DNA of 64,000 nucleotides from Streptomyces angustmyceticus. GTDB lineage: Bacteria > Actinomycetota > Actinomycetes > Streptomycetales > Streptomycetaceae. Under the pieces are notes generated by a model. The model searched no databases. It was not told the DNA's origin and was given only the letters and a program-made list of their open reading frames with translations. The position numbers and the translations under genes are program-made. Shown here piece after piece: positions 35,851 to 46,573 of this stretch (positions within the stretch are counted from its first letter, which is position 1; every line of letters starts with the position of its first letter). The DNA lies in NCBI RefSeq assembly GCF_019933235.1, contig NZ_CP082945.1, positions 6,857,501 through 6,921,500 of the forward strand, given 5' to 3'.

Positions 35851-36256
35851 GGGTACCTCCGGGTGAGTGGAGCGGTGCGGCCTCTGAGTTGCGTTCTTCC
35901 AGGTCAGGTGGCGTGTCGAGCTGCGCTGATCTTGACATGCTCCGGCGTTTCCCGACAGGTCGGAGGCGCAGCGGAAACGGGCGGGCCGACGGGAGGGCGG
36001 CCGGTGGACGTCGCACCCTCCTGACGGCTCGTCAGCCATGTTCGCTTCGGCTTCCGGCATGCCGGGACTCGGTGGATCAAGTATCGGGCGATGGGGGTGC
36101 TGGGGGCACTGTTGCGTGCTGGTGTCGTTGTGCTCTGTGTGGCGTAGTGCCTTCGCTGCTTCCCTGGTCGGGGGCCGGGTAAAACCATCGATCCGTACAC
36201 GGGTACGTCTCGTCAACCCCTAGGGGGGACGGAGAAGGCGACGGCTTTTCGAGGCG
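35851..36256. other. intergenic region upstream of dhaK
   Basis: 406 bases between dhaK and the end of gltD. The part at about 36050-36200 is clearly less GC-rich and T/G-rich (for example GCGTGCTGGTGTCGTTGTGCTCTGTGTGG). It probably holds the dhaK promoter and the 3' region of gltD. A TTGACA at about 35933 points the wrong way for dhaK. I see no gene or RNA fold I can name. Confidence 0.4.
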
Positions 36257-37747
<1,491 letters not shown>

Positions 37748-38036
37748 ACGCCGCCTCCATCGCTCACTCACGGTGCACTACGGCGGTCTTCGTCAGCCTA
37801 CGCCTGCTTTGTTCCCCTTTCATCGGCCGACGGCGCCTGGCGGGCGTCCGCCGCCCGCCGCTCCACCGGAACCCCGGGGCCCCGGTGGAGCGGCGGGCGC
37901 ATCCGGCCCACAAGGCGTATATGTGAATCCATCGGACGGTACCGGCAGGGCAGGTGCCGGCGGAGTGCGCACGGCACCCCTGCGGCGGCTCCGCCCTCCC
38001 GGGCCGCGCCCGCGACCCGGCAGCAGGGGAGGCACG

Positions 38037-39176
38037 GTGAAGCGCTCGCAGCCCACGCCGACGAGGGTGTCGTGGCTGCTCGCGGCGCTGGCCCTGGTGG
38101 TCGGCGTCCTGCTCGACCTCTTCGCGCCCCAGCCGTACACCGGACTCCCGCTGCTGGCGGCCGCACCGCTGGTCGCGGGCGCCATGCTCTCCTTCCGCGC
38201 CGCGCTCGTCGTCGTGTGCACCGCCTGCGTGGTCTCGGTCGGACTGGATCTCGAACGCGGACGCCCGGCGACGGCGCGGTACGTCGATCTGGCGGTGGTC
38301 GGCCTGATCGGCGTGCTGGCGCTCGCGGTCAACCGGCTCCTGCGGCGTCAGGGCCGGGACCTCGCCCTGGCCAGGGACGTCGCGGAGGCGGTCCAGCTGG
38401 CGGTGCTCCCCGACCCGCCCGGCGAGGTCGGGCCGTTGGCGGTGGCCGCCGGGTACACCACCGCGCAGGCCGAGGCGCGGATCGGCGGCGATCTGTACGC
38501 GGTGCAGGAGACCCCGTTCGGGGTGCGGATGATCATCGGGGATGTGCGGGGCAAGGGCCTGGAGGCCGTCGCGGCGGTGTCCGTCGCGATCGGGGCCTTC
38601 CGCCAGGAGGCCGAGTACGCCCCCACCCTGGCCGCCCTGGTCGAGCGGCTGGACGAGGCGATGGCCAGGGCGGCGGCCAGGGCCGGCCCGGTGACCGCGG
38701 GCGAGGGCTTCACCACCGCCGTGCTGGCCCAGGTCTCCGCCGACGGCGGGGCGCTGAGCCTGGTCAACCGGGGGCATCCGCCGCCGTACCTGGTCCACGG
38801 CGGCCGGCTCGTACGGCTCGACCCGACCCTTCCGCAACTGCCCCTGGGCATGGGGCTGGGGGACGCCTCCTCGGCCGGCTCGGCGCCCGTCGACGTGGTG
38901 CGGCTGCCGCCGGGCGCCTCGCTGCTGCTGGTCACCGACGGCGTCACCGAGGCCAGGGACGCGCGGGGCACCTTCTACGATCCGGCCGTCTCCCGCCGCA
39001 TGGGACGGCGGTTCACCGAGCCGGAGGCCCTGGTGGCGGCCCTGACCAAGGACGTCGGCCGCTGGACCGGGGAGCACCACCAGGACGACATGGCCATCCT
39101 CGCCGTCACCCGCCGCCGGGCGCTGCCGCTCACCGCCCCCGGCGGGACGGCGCCCCCGCGCCGGCACCGGCCCTGA
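38037..39176 (+). CDS. membrane-bound SpoIIE/PP2C-type serine phosphatase
   Basis: 379 residues from GTG 38037, chosen for GGGGAGG 7 bases upstream. Three to four helices (VSWLLAALALVVGVLLDLF, LLAAAPLVAGAMLSF, VVVCTACVVSVGLDL, VDLAVVGLIGVLALAV) occupy about 10-95. The SpoIIE domain (about 120-365) has the metal-binding GGDLYAVQETPFGVRMIIGDVRGKG, SLVNRGHPPPYL, LLLVTDGVTEARDARG and HHQDDMAILAV. Such phosphatases dephosphorylate STAS proteins. The STAS gene at 30604 is a possible target (inference). No sensor domain is visible beyond the membrane part. Confidence 0.85.
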   Translation: MKRSQPTPTRVSWLLAALALVVGVLLDLFAPQPYTGLPLLAAAPLVAGAMLSFRAALVVVCTACVVSVGLDLERGRPATARYVDLAVVGLIGVLALAVNRLLRRQGRDLALARDVAEAVQLAVLPDPPGEVGPLAVAAGYTTAQAEARIGGDLYAVQETPFGVRMIIGDVRGKGLEAVAAVSVAIGAFRQEAEYAPTLAALVERLDEAMARAAARAGPVTAGEGFTTAVLAQVSADGGALSLVNRGHPPPYLVHGGRLVRLDPTLPQLPLGMGLGDASSAGSAPVDVVRLPPGASLLLVTDGVTEARDARGTFYDPAVSRRMGRRFTEPEALVAALTKDVGRWTGEHHQDDMAILAVTRRRALPLTAPGGTAPPRRHRP

Positions 39177-39221
39177 CACGCCGGGCCCGCGGGCCGTACG
39201 GGCCGGCCATACGCGAGGGCG

Positions 39222-41519
39222 TCAGCCGCGCCGGGAGCCCTCCGCGACGTCCCCCGCCGCCGCGTCGGCGGGCACCGCCGCCTCGCGCAGGGCCGCGTAG
39301 CGCCCCAGCGAGCGGACAATGATCTTGGCGGGGGAGTCCGGCAGCAGGGGCGCCAGCCGGTGCCAGGCGTCGTCGACCAGGGCGCGGGCCTCCCGCCGGC
39401 AGGCCAGGACGGCGCCGGAGCCCACGAGCGCGGTGGCCGCCTCGTGGACCGTGCCGGCCGTCGCCCCGCCGTCGCGCACGGCCTTCCACACCCGGGCCAT
39501 CCGGTCGGCGGGCAGCCGGCCGACGCCATGGGCGAGCGGCATGGTCACCCTGCCCGCGCGCAGGTCCTCGCCGGAGTGCTTGCGGCGTCCGCCGGACTGC
39601 GGCGCGGCGGCGCCCAGGACATCGAGCACATCGTCGGAGATCTGGTACGCGGTGCCCACCGCCTCGAAGTACGCCCCGATGGCGGCGGGCCGGATGCCGA
39701 CGGCACCCGCGGCGAGGGCGCCGAGCTCCGCGAAGGCACGGGCCGGCACACCGGTCTTGAAGCGGTGGGCCGCCCGCAGCCGCCGCAGCAGCGGCCGCGC
39801 GTCACCGGAGGCCACCGCCGCGTCCATCTCCGTCGTGTGGCCGGCCAGGTCCAGGGCCTGGCCGCCGTGCGCCGCCCGGAGCATGCGCAGATACGTCCGG
39901 CACACGGCGAGCCGCAGCCGGTCGTCGTCGGGCAGCACCTCGTCCATGACGCGGTCCAGGGCGAAGTAGGCGGCCGTGGCGGCGTTGACGGTGGCCGGCA
40001 CCCCGAAGACCCGGTGCACGGCCGGTACGCCGCGGCGGTGCAGCGCGCCGTCCTGGAGGTCGTCGATGGCCAGATTGGCGCTGTGGATCACCTCGACCGC
40101 CGCCAGCAGCGGCGCGTACGGGCCCGCCCGCACGCCCATCAGCTCGATCGCGGCGCAGCACACATAGGCCCGCCACCCCCGGCCGCCCGGATCGGCCAGA
40201 TGCCGCACCGGGCGCACGAGGGACTCGTGCACCGCCGTGTCCGCGAAGCCGTCCAGCGAGGCGCCCGTCCCGCCGAGCAGCGAGGTCGTCAGGGCGGGCG
40301 AAGGGCGGTCGGGGTACAGCCGGTGGACCTCGCGCCGGGTCACCTCGCGCAGCCGGCCCAGGTACTCCTCCAGGTCCCCGATCCGCTGCGCGGGCACCGC
40401 CGTGACGACCGCCCAGCCCCTCACCGGCCGCCCGGCCCGGGTGCCGCTCACCCGGGCCGCCGCGTACAGGAAGCCCTGGCCGGTGAGCAGGGTGCGTACC
40501 TCCTGGCCGGGGAAGTGCGCGGTGACCTGGAGCCGCAGGCGCAGGTCGTCCGAGGCGATCTCCCAGGACGTGGGGTAGCGGTTCAGGGTGGACAGCGACG
40601 TCCAGGGGCGGTGCGGGCGCAGCCGGACGTCGTCGGCCGGCACCGCCCGGCCGTCGGGGGCGTGTGCCGTCAGCCGGCACCGCCGGCCGGTCACCGCACG
40701 GGAGGCCGGCTCCACGTGCTCCTCGTCGCCGGCGGTCACCCGCCAGCCGTCGTCGAGGAACACCACGAGGCGCCGGCGGCCGATGTCCCGGCCCCCGCAC
40801 GGGACTTCGGCCAGCAGCCCGTCGTCCGCGCCGGAGACGTACCACCCCTCGCCCGCGACGACGACCGCGTCCCGCGCGCCCGGCACCGTGAGCCGGCCGG
40901 TGACGTCGCAGTGCGGCCCGCTCCGGTGGCAGTCGTCCGCCCCCTCGGCGCCGGGCGCGGCCCGGGGCGCGAAGACCAGGTCGCACGCGGCCGGTTCGCC
41001 GCGCAGCGTGAGCCGGTGCCTTCCCCCGCCCTCCGCGCGCCACGCTCCCGCCTCGCCGAGGACGAGGTCCGCCCCGGGGCCGGCCCGGCCGGGATCGCCC
41101 TGGCCGCCGCCCACCAGGAACGGCTCCGCCGGCAGCCGGTCCGGAGCCACCGGCAGCCCGTCGGCCAGCGCCTCCAGCAGCGCCGCCCGCACCCGGGCGT
41201 CCGTCCCCGCGGCTCCGGCCGCCGCCCGCAGGACGGCCACGGCCCCGCGGTCCGCCCACGACCGGGCCCGGTGACGGCGCCGCCCCACATCGATGAACGC
41301 CCCGACGAGCCCGTGCCCCCACCCCGGCGACCCGTCCACCGCCGTGAGGCTCCGGCGCACCAGGGACGCCGTGACGACGTACTCCTCGCCGGCCTCCGTC
41401 ATCAGCCGGCAGCCCAGCTGCCAACGGTCCGCCCGGTCACCGGGCTCCGTGGCATCGCCTCCGGCCCGGCCGTCTCCACTCTCCGCAGCTGCCACGGCTG
41501 CCTCAACGAGCCGGCCCAC
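39222..41519 (-). CDS. fusion protein: lipocalin/CrtC-like domain + trans-polyprenyl diphosphate synthase
   Basis: 765 residues, about twice the length of a normal prenyl synthase. The C-terminal half (about 440-750) is a complete trans-isoprenyl diphosphate synthase: first Asp-rich motif DDLQD (486-490) in SANLAIDDLQDGALHRRG, FKTG (Lys588), and second motif DDVLD (629-633) in AYQISDDVLDVLG. It should condense IPP with an allylic diphosphate. The N-terminal 1-375 looks like the two-lobed lipocalin fold of carotenoid 1,2-hydratase (CrtC/AttH): RWQLGCRLMTEAGEEYVVTA, SLSTLNRYPTSWEIASDD and AARVSGTRAGRPVRGWAVVT. Such folds hydrate or cyclise terpenes. GTG 41519 lacks a clear ribosome site, but a later ATG (41402) would remove the first strand. 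I do not recognise a described protein with this order. Confidence 0.75.
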   Translation of the reverse strand: MGRLVEAAVAAAESGDGRAGGDATEPGDRADRWQLGCRLMTEAGEEYVVTASLVRRSLTAVDGSPGWGHGLVGAFIDVGRRRHRARSWADRGAVAVLRAAAGAAGTDARVRAALLEALADGLPVAPDRLPAEPFLVGGGQGDPGRAGPGADLVLGEAGAWRAEGGGRHRLTLRGEPAACDLVFAPRAAPGAEGADDCHRSGPHCDVTGRLTVPGARDAVVVAGEGWYVSGADDGLLAEVPCGGRDIGRRRLVVFLDDGWRVTAGDEEHVEPASRAVTGRRCRLTAHAPDGRAVPADDVRLRPHRPWTSLSTLNRYPTSWEIASDDLRLRLQVTAHFPGQEVRTLLTGQGFLYAAARVSGTRAGRPVRGWAVVTAVPAQRIGDLEEYLGRLREVTRREVHRLYPDRPSPALTTSLLGGTGASLDGFADTAVHESLVRPVRHLADPGGRGWRAYVCCAAIELMGVRAGPYAPLLAAVEVIHSANLAIDDLQDGALHRRGVPAVHRVFGVPATVNAATAAYFALDRVMDEVLPDDDRLRLAVCRTYLRMLRAAHGGQALDLAGHTTEMDAAVASGDARPLLRRLRAAHRFKTGVPARAFAELGALAAGAVGIRPAAIGAYFEAVGTAYQISDDVLDVLGAAAPQSGGRRKHSGEDLRAGRVTMPLAHGVGRLPADRMARVWKAVRDGGATAGTVHEAATALVGSGAVLACRREARALVDDAWHRLAPLLPDSPAKIIVRSLGRYAALREAAVPADAAAGDVAEGSRRG

Positions 41520-41614
41520 CGAAGGAAACGGAAGCCGGGCAGCCGGGGGAGAGCCGGGTGAGACGGCGTCACATCACGGGGAGCGTCCCGCCGTGCCGTG
41601 CCGCCGGGCGGGGC

Positions 41615-43780
41615 TCAGGAGGGGGTCATCGGCCCGGCCGGCAAGGCGGCGAGCAGCATCAGCGCCACATCGTCCTGCCGGTCCGCGTCGTCCCGCCGGT
41701 GCTCCAGGAGGAGGTCGGCGAGGCGCTCGGGCCCCACCGGCGGGGCGTCGTTGAGACGCCCGGCGAGGTCGGCCACCGAGCGCTCCGGGTCGGCCCCCGG
41801 CGTCTCGACCAGGCCGTCGGTGTAGAGGGCCAGTACGGACCGCGGCGGCAGGGTGATCTCCGTGGCGGTGTACCGGGCATCGGGCTCGACGCCCAGCAGC
41901 AGCCCCGGCGGGATGTGCAGCACCGACGTGTGCCGGTCGGGGTGCCGGAGCAGGGGAGGCGGATGGCCGGCGCCGGCCAGGCAGGCCCGGCGGGTGCGCA
42001 GGTCGATGTGGACGTAGAGACAGCTGGTGAACAGCTCCGGGTCCAGGGCGTTCAGCAGCTTGTTCGTCCGCGCCAGTACCTCGGCGGGGGAGGCGCCCGC
42101 GCTGGCGTAGGCGCGGACGGCGGTGCGGGCCTGCCCCATGAAGGCGGCGGCGGCCGCGTTGTGGCCCTGCACATCGCCGATGACGGCGGCGATGCTGTCG
42201 TCGCCGAGACGGATCAGGTCGTAGAAGTCGCCGCCGATGTCCATGCCGCGGGTCGCCGGGAGGTAGCGGGCGGCGACGGCGAACCCCGGCACCGAGGGCA
42301 GGCCGTGCGGCAGCAGGGCGGCCTGCAGGTCGTGGGCCAGTTGCTGTTTGGTGTCGTAGAGGCGGGCCCGGTCGAGGGCCTGGGCGATCAGGCCCGCCAG
42401 GGAGGTCAGGACCTGGCGTTCCTCCTGGGTGAAGGTGCGCGGCTGGGTGTAGGCGAGGATGCAGCAGCCGACCGGGCGGCCGGACACGATCAGCGGCAGC
42501 ACGGCGCGGGCCGCCTTGCCGGTCAGCCGCGGCAGCCCCGGGTAGTCGCGCTCCATCTCCCCGGGGGTGGTGAAGAAGCTGGGCTCCCCGGTGGCGAGGG
42601 CCCGGACGGCGGGGCTGTGGGCCGCGCCGAGGGCGACGCCCTCGAAGGCGGCGACGGCCTCGGCGGGGTAGCCGCGGTGGCCGATGGTCCGCAGCCGGCC
42701 CGCCTCGGCGGCGTACATGAGCATGCCCTGGGCCCCGAACGCCGGCACGATCTGGTCGGCGACGAGAGACACCACGTCCTGGACGCCCACGGCCTCGGTG
42801 AGGGCGGCCGCGAGGTGCAGCACGTGGTAGATCTGCCCGGCCCGCGCGGGCACCTCCTCCGCCGGCGTGGGAGCGGGCTCCACCGGCCCGTAGTCCTTGT
42901 CCGAGGGGCTGATCCACACGCTCAGGCCCGTGGCGTCCGGGAACATCCGGAAGGTCAGCCACTGACGCGGTGGCCGCAGGGCGGTGAACGGCACCGCCCT
43001 GCGGCTGATCACCGCGGCGCGGTAGCGGTCCTCGAAGGCCGGGTCGCGCAGCCACGGCAGGATCTCCCAGGGGCGCGCGCCGATCAGCCGGTCGGCCCGC
43101 TCGCCGAGCAGCTCCACCGCGCCGGTCGTGACCAGGGTGAACCGGCCGTCCAGGTCCAGCGCGCAGCAGCCGCCGGGCAGCCGCTCCAGGTAGCCGGCCG
43201 CCGCCTGCGCCTCGTCCGGGCCCACGGTCCGCACCGGCGGGACGGGCAGCACCCGCGGGGCGGCGCAGCGGGGCCAGGCGCCGCCGGGGCCCCGGCCCGC
43301 GTCCAGCAGCGCCGCCAGGCGCCGGCACGCGGCCGCCAGCGCCCGGCGCTCGGCCTCCGACAGCCGTGGTGCGTGGCCGGCCGGCCACAGCAGGAGCAGC
43401 GCGCCCCGGGTGCCGCTCCCGTCACCCACCGGAGCCGCCGCCAGCGAGAAGTCATAGGGGACGGCCACCGCGGTACGGGGGAAGTCACGGGCCAGCTGCT
43501 GCTGGCCGCCGACCCACACCAGCCGGTCCTCGCGGGCGGCGACGGCGACCGGGATCGGCGCTGCCAGCGCCACCCGGCTCCACGGCTCCAGGAACGGGGC
43601 CGGCAGGCCGCTCATGACCGCCAGCCGCAGGACCGGCTCCTCGTCGGCCGGCACGTAGAGCCCGCCGGCCGACGCCCCGGTCTCCCGCATCGCGCGCAGC
43701 ACCGCCCGGCCCACCGGATCGGATCCGGCGCCGCCGGTCACCGCACACCTACGGACAGCTGTCGTGCCATCGGGACTCAC
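41615..43780 (-). CDS. GAF-PAS-GAF-SpoIIE serine phosphatase
   Basis: 721 residues. A GAF-like domain spans about 15-160. A PAS domain at about 195-300 contains LPGGCCALDLDGRFTLVTTG, ELLGERADRLIGARPWEILP and RQWLTFRMFPD. A second GAF at about 335-480 contains ALTEAVGVQDVVSLVADQIV and SGRPVGCCILAYTQPRTF. The SpoIIE/PP2C domain at about 500-710 contains GMDIGGDFYDLIRLGDDSI, AVIGDVQGHNA, CLAGAGHPPPL, LALYTDGLVE and RQDDVALMLLA. Metal-binding Asp residues are intact. It is cytosolic and should dephosphorylate a STAS protein in response to an unknown signal. It lies 95 bases upstream of, and on the same strand as, the fusion gene, so co-transcription is possible. Confidence 0.88.
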   Translation of the reverse strand: MSPDGTTAVRRCAVTGGAGSDPVGRAVLRAMRETGASAGGLYVPADEEPVLRLAVMSGLPAPFLEPWSRVALAAPIPVAVAAREDRLVWVGGQQQLARDFPRTAVAVPYDFSLAAAPVGDGSGTRGALLLLWPAGHAPRLSEAERRALAAACRRLAALLDAGRGPGGAWPRCAAPRVLPVPPVRTVGPDEAQAAAGYLERLPGGCCALDLDGRFTLVTTGAVELLGERADRLIGARPWEILPWLRDPAFEDRYRAAVISRRAVPFTALRPPRQWLTFRMFPDATGLSVWISPSDKDYGPVEPAPTPAEEVPARAGQIYHVLHLAAALTEAVGVQDVVSLVADQIVPAFGAQGMLMYAAEAGRLRTIGHRGYPAEAVAAFEGVALGAAHSPAVRALATGEPSFFTTPGEMERDYPGLPRLTGKAARAVLPLIVSGRPVGCCILAYTQPRTFTQEERQVLTSLAGLIAQALDRARLYDTKQQLAHDLQAALLPHGLPSVPGFAVAARYLPATRGMDIGGDFYDLIRLGDDSIAAVIGDVQGHNAAAAAFMGQARTAVRAYASAGASPAEVLARTNKLLNALDPELFTSCLYVHIDLRTRRACLAGAGHPPPLLRHPDRHTSVLHIPPGLLLGVEPDARYTATEITLPPRSVLALYTDGLVETPGADPERSVADLAGRLNDAPPVGPERLADLLLEHRRDDADRQDDVALMLLAALPAGPMTPS

Positions 43781-44029
43781 TCCGGCGTGCCGGTTCTCAC
43801 CGTGCCGGGACCGTCATGACCCGGCTCCCGGGACGGTCGGGCGTCTCCCGGGACAGTGCCGACGTTACGCCGCCGACCGGGCCGCGGCACTCGCGCGCGA
43901 CACCGTCCGATACCTCCCGGTAGTGCCCTGACCAGCCCGAGATGCGTAGAGCTGAGCCCGTATATCATGTAATGGCGTCTCTTCAGTAGTGACGCTGGCA
44001 GCATGTCGCCTCCGATCCCGGAGAGGAAC
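43781..44029. promoter_or_regulatory. gas vesicle operon promoter region
   Basis: 249 bases between the divergent phosphatase gene and gvpO. It contains a direct repeat CTCCCGGGAC (43825-43834 and 43845-43854, 20 bp apart) and an AT-rich CGTATATCATGTAATGG stretch (about 43960-43976) that probably holds the gvp promoter. GGAGAGG precedes ATG 44030. No DevR-type palindrome is seen. Confidence 0.45.
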
Positions 44030-44428
44030 ATGGCCGCAGACGACGAGGACGAGACCGGCGAAGCCCGGCGTCCGTCCAGTAAGAAGACCGCCAGGAAGAC
44101 CGCCAGGAAATCCACCAGCGTTCGGGCTGGCAGCCGCGAGAGCGAAAACGAAACGGAGCGCACGGCCCGCCGCGTTTCCGCACCGCGTGCGATGCGGTAC
44201 GCGGCCGAGCAACTCGAAGAGCTGCTGGGCCGGGCCCCGGAGTCCGTCTCCTCGGTGAAGCCGACGGAGGACGGCTGGCAGGCGGACGTGGAAGTCATGG
44301 AGCTGGAGCGGGTCCCCGGGACCACCAGCGTGATGGCGACCTACCGGGTGGTGCTGGACAAGGAGGGCGAACTGATGGCGTACGAGCGCACCCGCCGCTA
44401 CACCCGAGGCCAGATCGACCGGCGTTGA
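44030..44428 (+). CDS. gvpO: gas vesicle protein GvpO
   Basis: 132 residues. ATG 44030 was chosen over 44003 because GGAGAGG lies 5 bases upstream. A charged N-terminus (KKTARKTARKST) precedes the GvpO domain: AMRYAAEQLEELLGRAPESV, GWQADVEVMELERVPGTTSV and ATYRVVLDKEGELMAYERTRRYTR. GvpO is required for or regulates vesicle formation in haloarchaea and begins streptomycete gvp clusters. It is the first gene of the operon. Confidence 0.85.
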   Translation: MAADDEDETGEARRPSSKKTARKTARKSTSVRAGSRESENETERTARRVSAPRAMRYAAEQLEELLGRAPESVSSVKPTEDGWQADVEVMELERVPGTTSVMATYRVVLDKEGELMAYERTRRYTRGQIDRR

Positions 44429-44515
44429 GGCCGGGACGGCCGCGGCGGACCGTGCGCCGGGCGAACGACACGGCCGCTTCGCACATGTCGGGGCGGGCCG
44501 GTGAAGGGAGGCACC

Positions 44516-44965
44516 GTGACTGTGGTGCCGCAAGGCGGAGGACCCGTCGCCACCGGCGGCGGAGGGGGCTCGGGCAATCTCTACGACATCCTCGATCTGA
44601 TCCTGGACCGCGGGCTGGTCATCGACGTCTTCGTGCGCGTGTCGTTGGTGGGTATCGAAATCCTCAAGATCGATGCCCGCATCGTCGTGGCGAGCGTCGA
44701 CACCTACCTGCGCTTCGCCGAGGCATGCAACCGCCTCGACCTGGAGGAGGGGCGCAAGGCACCCTCCCAGCTGACCGATCTGGTCGGCGAGGTCACCGAG
44801 GGCGGTTCGCACGGCAAGGCCAAGGGCGCCCTGTCCGGGGCCGCGGAAGCGGTGTCCGACGCCCTCAGGGGCGGCGACGACGAGGAGCGCGAGGAGAGGC
44901 ACAAGGAGCCCGCCGGGCGGCGTGAGCGCCCGGCTCGCCGGCCGGCCCGGCGCCGGAAGGAGTGA
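44516..44965 (+). CDS. gvpA: gas vesicle structural protein GvpA
   Basis: 149 residues. The core is nearly invariant: GLVIDVFVRVSLVGIEILKI, then DARIVVASVDTYLRFAEACN, preceded by LYDILDLILDR. This hydrophobic helix-strand-strand-helix repeat polymerises into the vesicle shell. Streptomycete GvpA carries a long charged C-terminal tail, seen here after residue 90 and ending in ARRPARRRKE. GTG 44516 follows GGGAGG. gvpF starts 3 bases downstream. The tail separates it from the roughly 70-residue cyanobacterial GvpA. Confidence 0.9.
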   Translation: MTVVPQGGGPVATGGGGGSGNLYDILDLILDRGLVIDVFVRVSLVGIEILKIDARIVVASVDTYLRFAEACNRLDLEEGRKAPSQLTDLVGEVTEGGSHGKAKGALSGAAEAVSDALRGGDDEEREERHKEPAGRRERPARRPARRRKE

Positions 44966-44968
44966 GCG

Positions 44969-45682
44969 ATGTCCGTGTACGTCTACTCCATTGTCGCGTC
45001 CGACCATCCCCGGAACCTGGACGACCTGCACGGCGTGGGAAAACCGCCGTCCACGCTCCGCACCGTGAAGAGCAAGGAGCTGTCCGCCGTCGTGAGCGAC
45101 GCGCCCGAGGACCTGCGTCCCAAACGCCGCGACCTCGCCGCCCACCAGGCCGTCCAGGAACGGCTGATGGCCGACGGCACCGTACTGCCCCTGCAGTTCG
45201 GCTTCACGACCGACGACGACGAGGCCGTACGGGCCGTGCTGAAGGAACGGGTGGAGGAGTTCTCCGAGCGGCTGACGGCGCTGGAGGGATGCGCCGAATA
45301 CCACCTCAAGGCCGCCCAGGACGAGGACGCGATGCTGCGGCAGATCCTCCGGGAGTCGGACGAGGCCCGCGCGCTCAACGAACAGATCAGAAGCGGCAGC
45401 GGCGGCCCCGACCTCCCGCTCGCCCTCGGCGAGATGGTCTCCCGGGAAGTGGAGGCGCGCCAGGACCGGCTCGCCGCCCAAGTCCTCGACGGGCTGCGGG
45501 GGTTCGCCCGGGAGGACCGCACGTCCCAGCCGACCGGGAACGACTTCCTGAGCGTGTCCTTCCTGGTGGAACGGGACAACGAGAAGAGCTTCGTCGGCGC
45601 GGAGCACGACCTCGCCAAGGAGCTGGGGGACGACTTCGACCTCCGGCTGCTCGGCCCGCTGCCCGCGTACAGCTTCGTCTAG
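44969..45682 (+). CDS. gvpF: gas vesicle protein GvpF (GvpF/L family)
   Basis: 237 residues. GvpF/L features are MSVYVYSIVASDHPRNLDDL, the VVSDAPEDLRPKRRDLAAHQAVQERLM segment, TVLPLQFGFTTDDDEAVRAVL and the C-terminal DFDLRLLGPLPAYSFV. GvpF binds GvpA and helps start shell assembly. The N-terminal ferredoxin-like and C-terminal domains are both present. It is linked tightly to gvpA and gvpG (gaps of 3 and 9 bases). Confidence 0.9.
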   Translation: MSVYVYSIVASDHPRNLDDLHGVGKPPSTLRTVKSKELSAVVSDAPEDLRPKRRDLAAHQAVQERLMADGTVLPLQFGFTTDDDEAVRAVLKERVEEFSERLTALEGCAEYHLKAAQDEDAMLRQILRESDEARALNEQIRSGSGGPDLPLALGEMVSREVEARQDRLAAQVLDGLRGFAREDRTSQPTGNDFLSVSFLVERDNEKSFVGAEHDLAKELGDDFDLRLLGPLPAYSFV

Positions 45683-45691
45683 GGAGTTCCC

Positions 45692-45943
45692 ATGGGCCTG
45701 CTGACTCAACTCGCCACTCTTCCCCTGGCGCCGGTGCGCGGCGTGGCCTGGGTCATGGAACGCGCCCTGGAGGCGGCGGAGAACGAGTACTACGACCCCG
45801 AACCCGTCGAGCGGGAGCTCGCCGAGCTGGAACGCGCGCTGCTGGCGGGCGACATCGACGAGGAGACGTTCGACCGCCGCGAGGACGAACTGCTGGACAA
45901 GCTGGACGAGATCAGGGCACATGTCCAGGGCACCGACACCTGA
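45692..45943 (+). CDS. gvpG: gas vesicle protein GvpG
   Basis: 83 residues, the normal size. MGLLTQLATLPLAPVRGVAW and the acidic helix EPVERELAELERALLAGDID, followed by EETFDRREDELLDKLDEIRA, are diagnostic. GvpG is a small assembly factor that interacts with GvpA and GvpF. In streptomycete reference clusters gvpY and gvpZ usually follow here; in this window an 84-base gap leads straight to gvpJ. Confidence 0.88.
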   Translation: MGLLTQLATLPLAPVRGVAWVMERALEAAENEYYDPEPVERELAELERALLAGDIDEETFDRREDELLDKLDEIRAHVQGTDT

Positions 45944-46027
45944 CCGCGGCGGCCGGCGCGGTGGCGGAGCACCGCCCCGCGCTCGCGCCGTGCTGCCGGG
46001 ACACCGGGGAAGCGAGGTGCAGGGGCC

Positions 46028-46573
46028 GTGAACGAACCCGTCGCCAGGAGGATGGGCGACTACCCGTCCCGGGCCGGCCCGTACGGGCAGGGGTCCTCGG
46101 CCAACCTCGCCGACATCCTGGAACGCGTCCTGGACAAGGGCATCGTCATCGCCGGTGACATCCAGATCAACCTGCTCGACATCGAGCTGCTCACCATCAA
46201 GCTGCGGCTGCTGGTCGCCTCCGTCGACAAGGCCAAGGAGATGGGCATCGACTGGTGGGAGCACGACCCCTCCCTGTCGTCCCGCGCCTCCGACGGCTAC
46301 CGCTCGCTCGCCGACGAGAACCGGCGGCTGCGCGCCGAGATCGAGGCCCTGCGCGAGGGCGACGAACTGCCCGTGGTCGAGGGCGAAGCGGAGTACGAGG
46401 ACGCCGAGTACGAGGAGGAAGCCGACGCCGACGACGAGGAAGCCGAGGAGGCCGAGGAGGAGAGCCGGCCCGCCGCCTCCCGCCGCCCCGCACGTCCCTC
46501 GCGCACCTCCCGCACCCCGCGCGGCAAACGGGCCGCGCCCGGCACCCGCGGCAAGCGGCGGGACGAGTCATGA
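46028..46573 (+). CDS. gvpJ: gas vesicle protein GvpJ (GvpA-like, with acidic tail)
   Basis: 181 residues. The GvpA-like core is NLADILERVLDKGIVIAGDI, then QINLLDIELLTIKLRLLVASVDKAKEMG and WWEHDP, typical of GvpJ minor shell or tip proteins. A helix rich in Arg/Glu is followed by an acidic stretch (about 115-145: DAEYEEEADADDEE) and a basic Ser/Pro/Arg tail. It starts at GTG 46028 and ends in an ATGA overlap with gvpL. Confidence 0.85.
   Translation: MNEPVARRMGDYPSRAGPYGQGSSANLADILERVLDKGIVIAGDIQINLLDIELLTIKLRLLVASVDKAKEMGIDWWEHDPSLSSRASDGYRSLADENRRLRAEIEALREGDELPVVEGEAEYEDAEYEEEADADDEEAEEAEEESRPAASRRPARPSRTSRTPRGKRAAPGTRGKRRDES

Noticed and set aside
35930..35960. TTGACA-type promoter for dhaK
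   Set aside because: The TTGACA at about 35933 is on the plus strand, the wrong orientation for dhaK.
41558..43819. Long plus-strand open frame opposite the GAF-PAS-SpoIIE gene
   Set aside because: It is antisense to a fully motif-supported phosphatase and has no recognisable domain.
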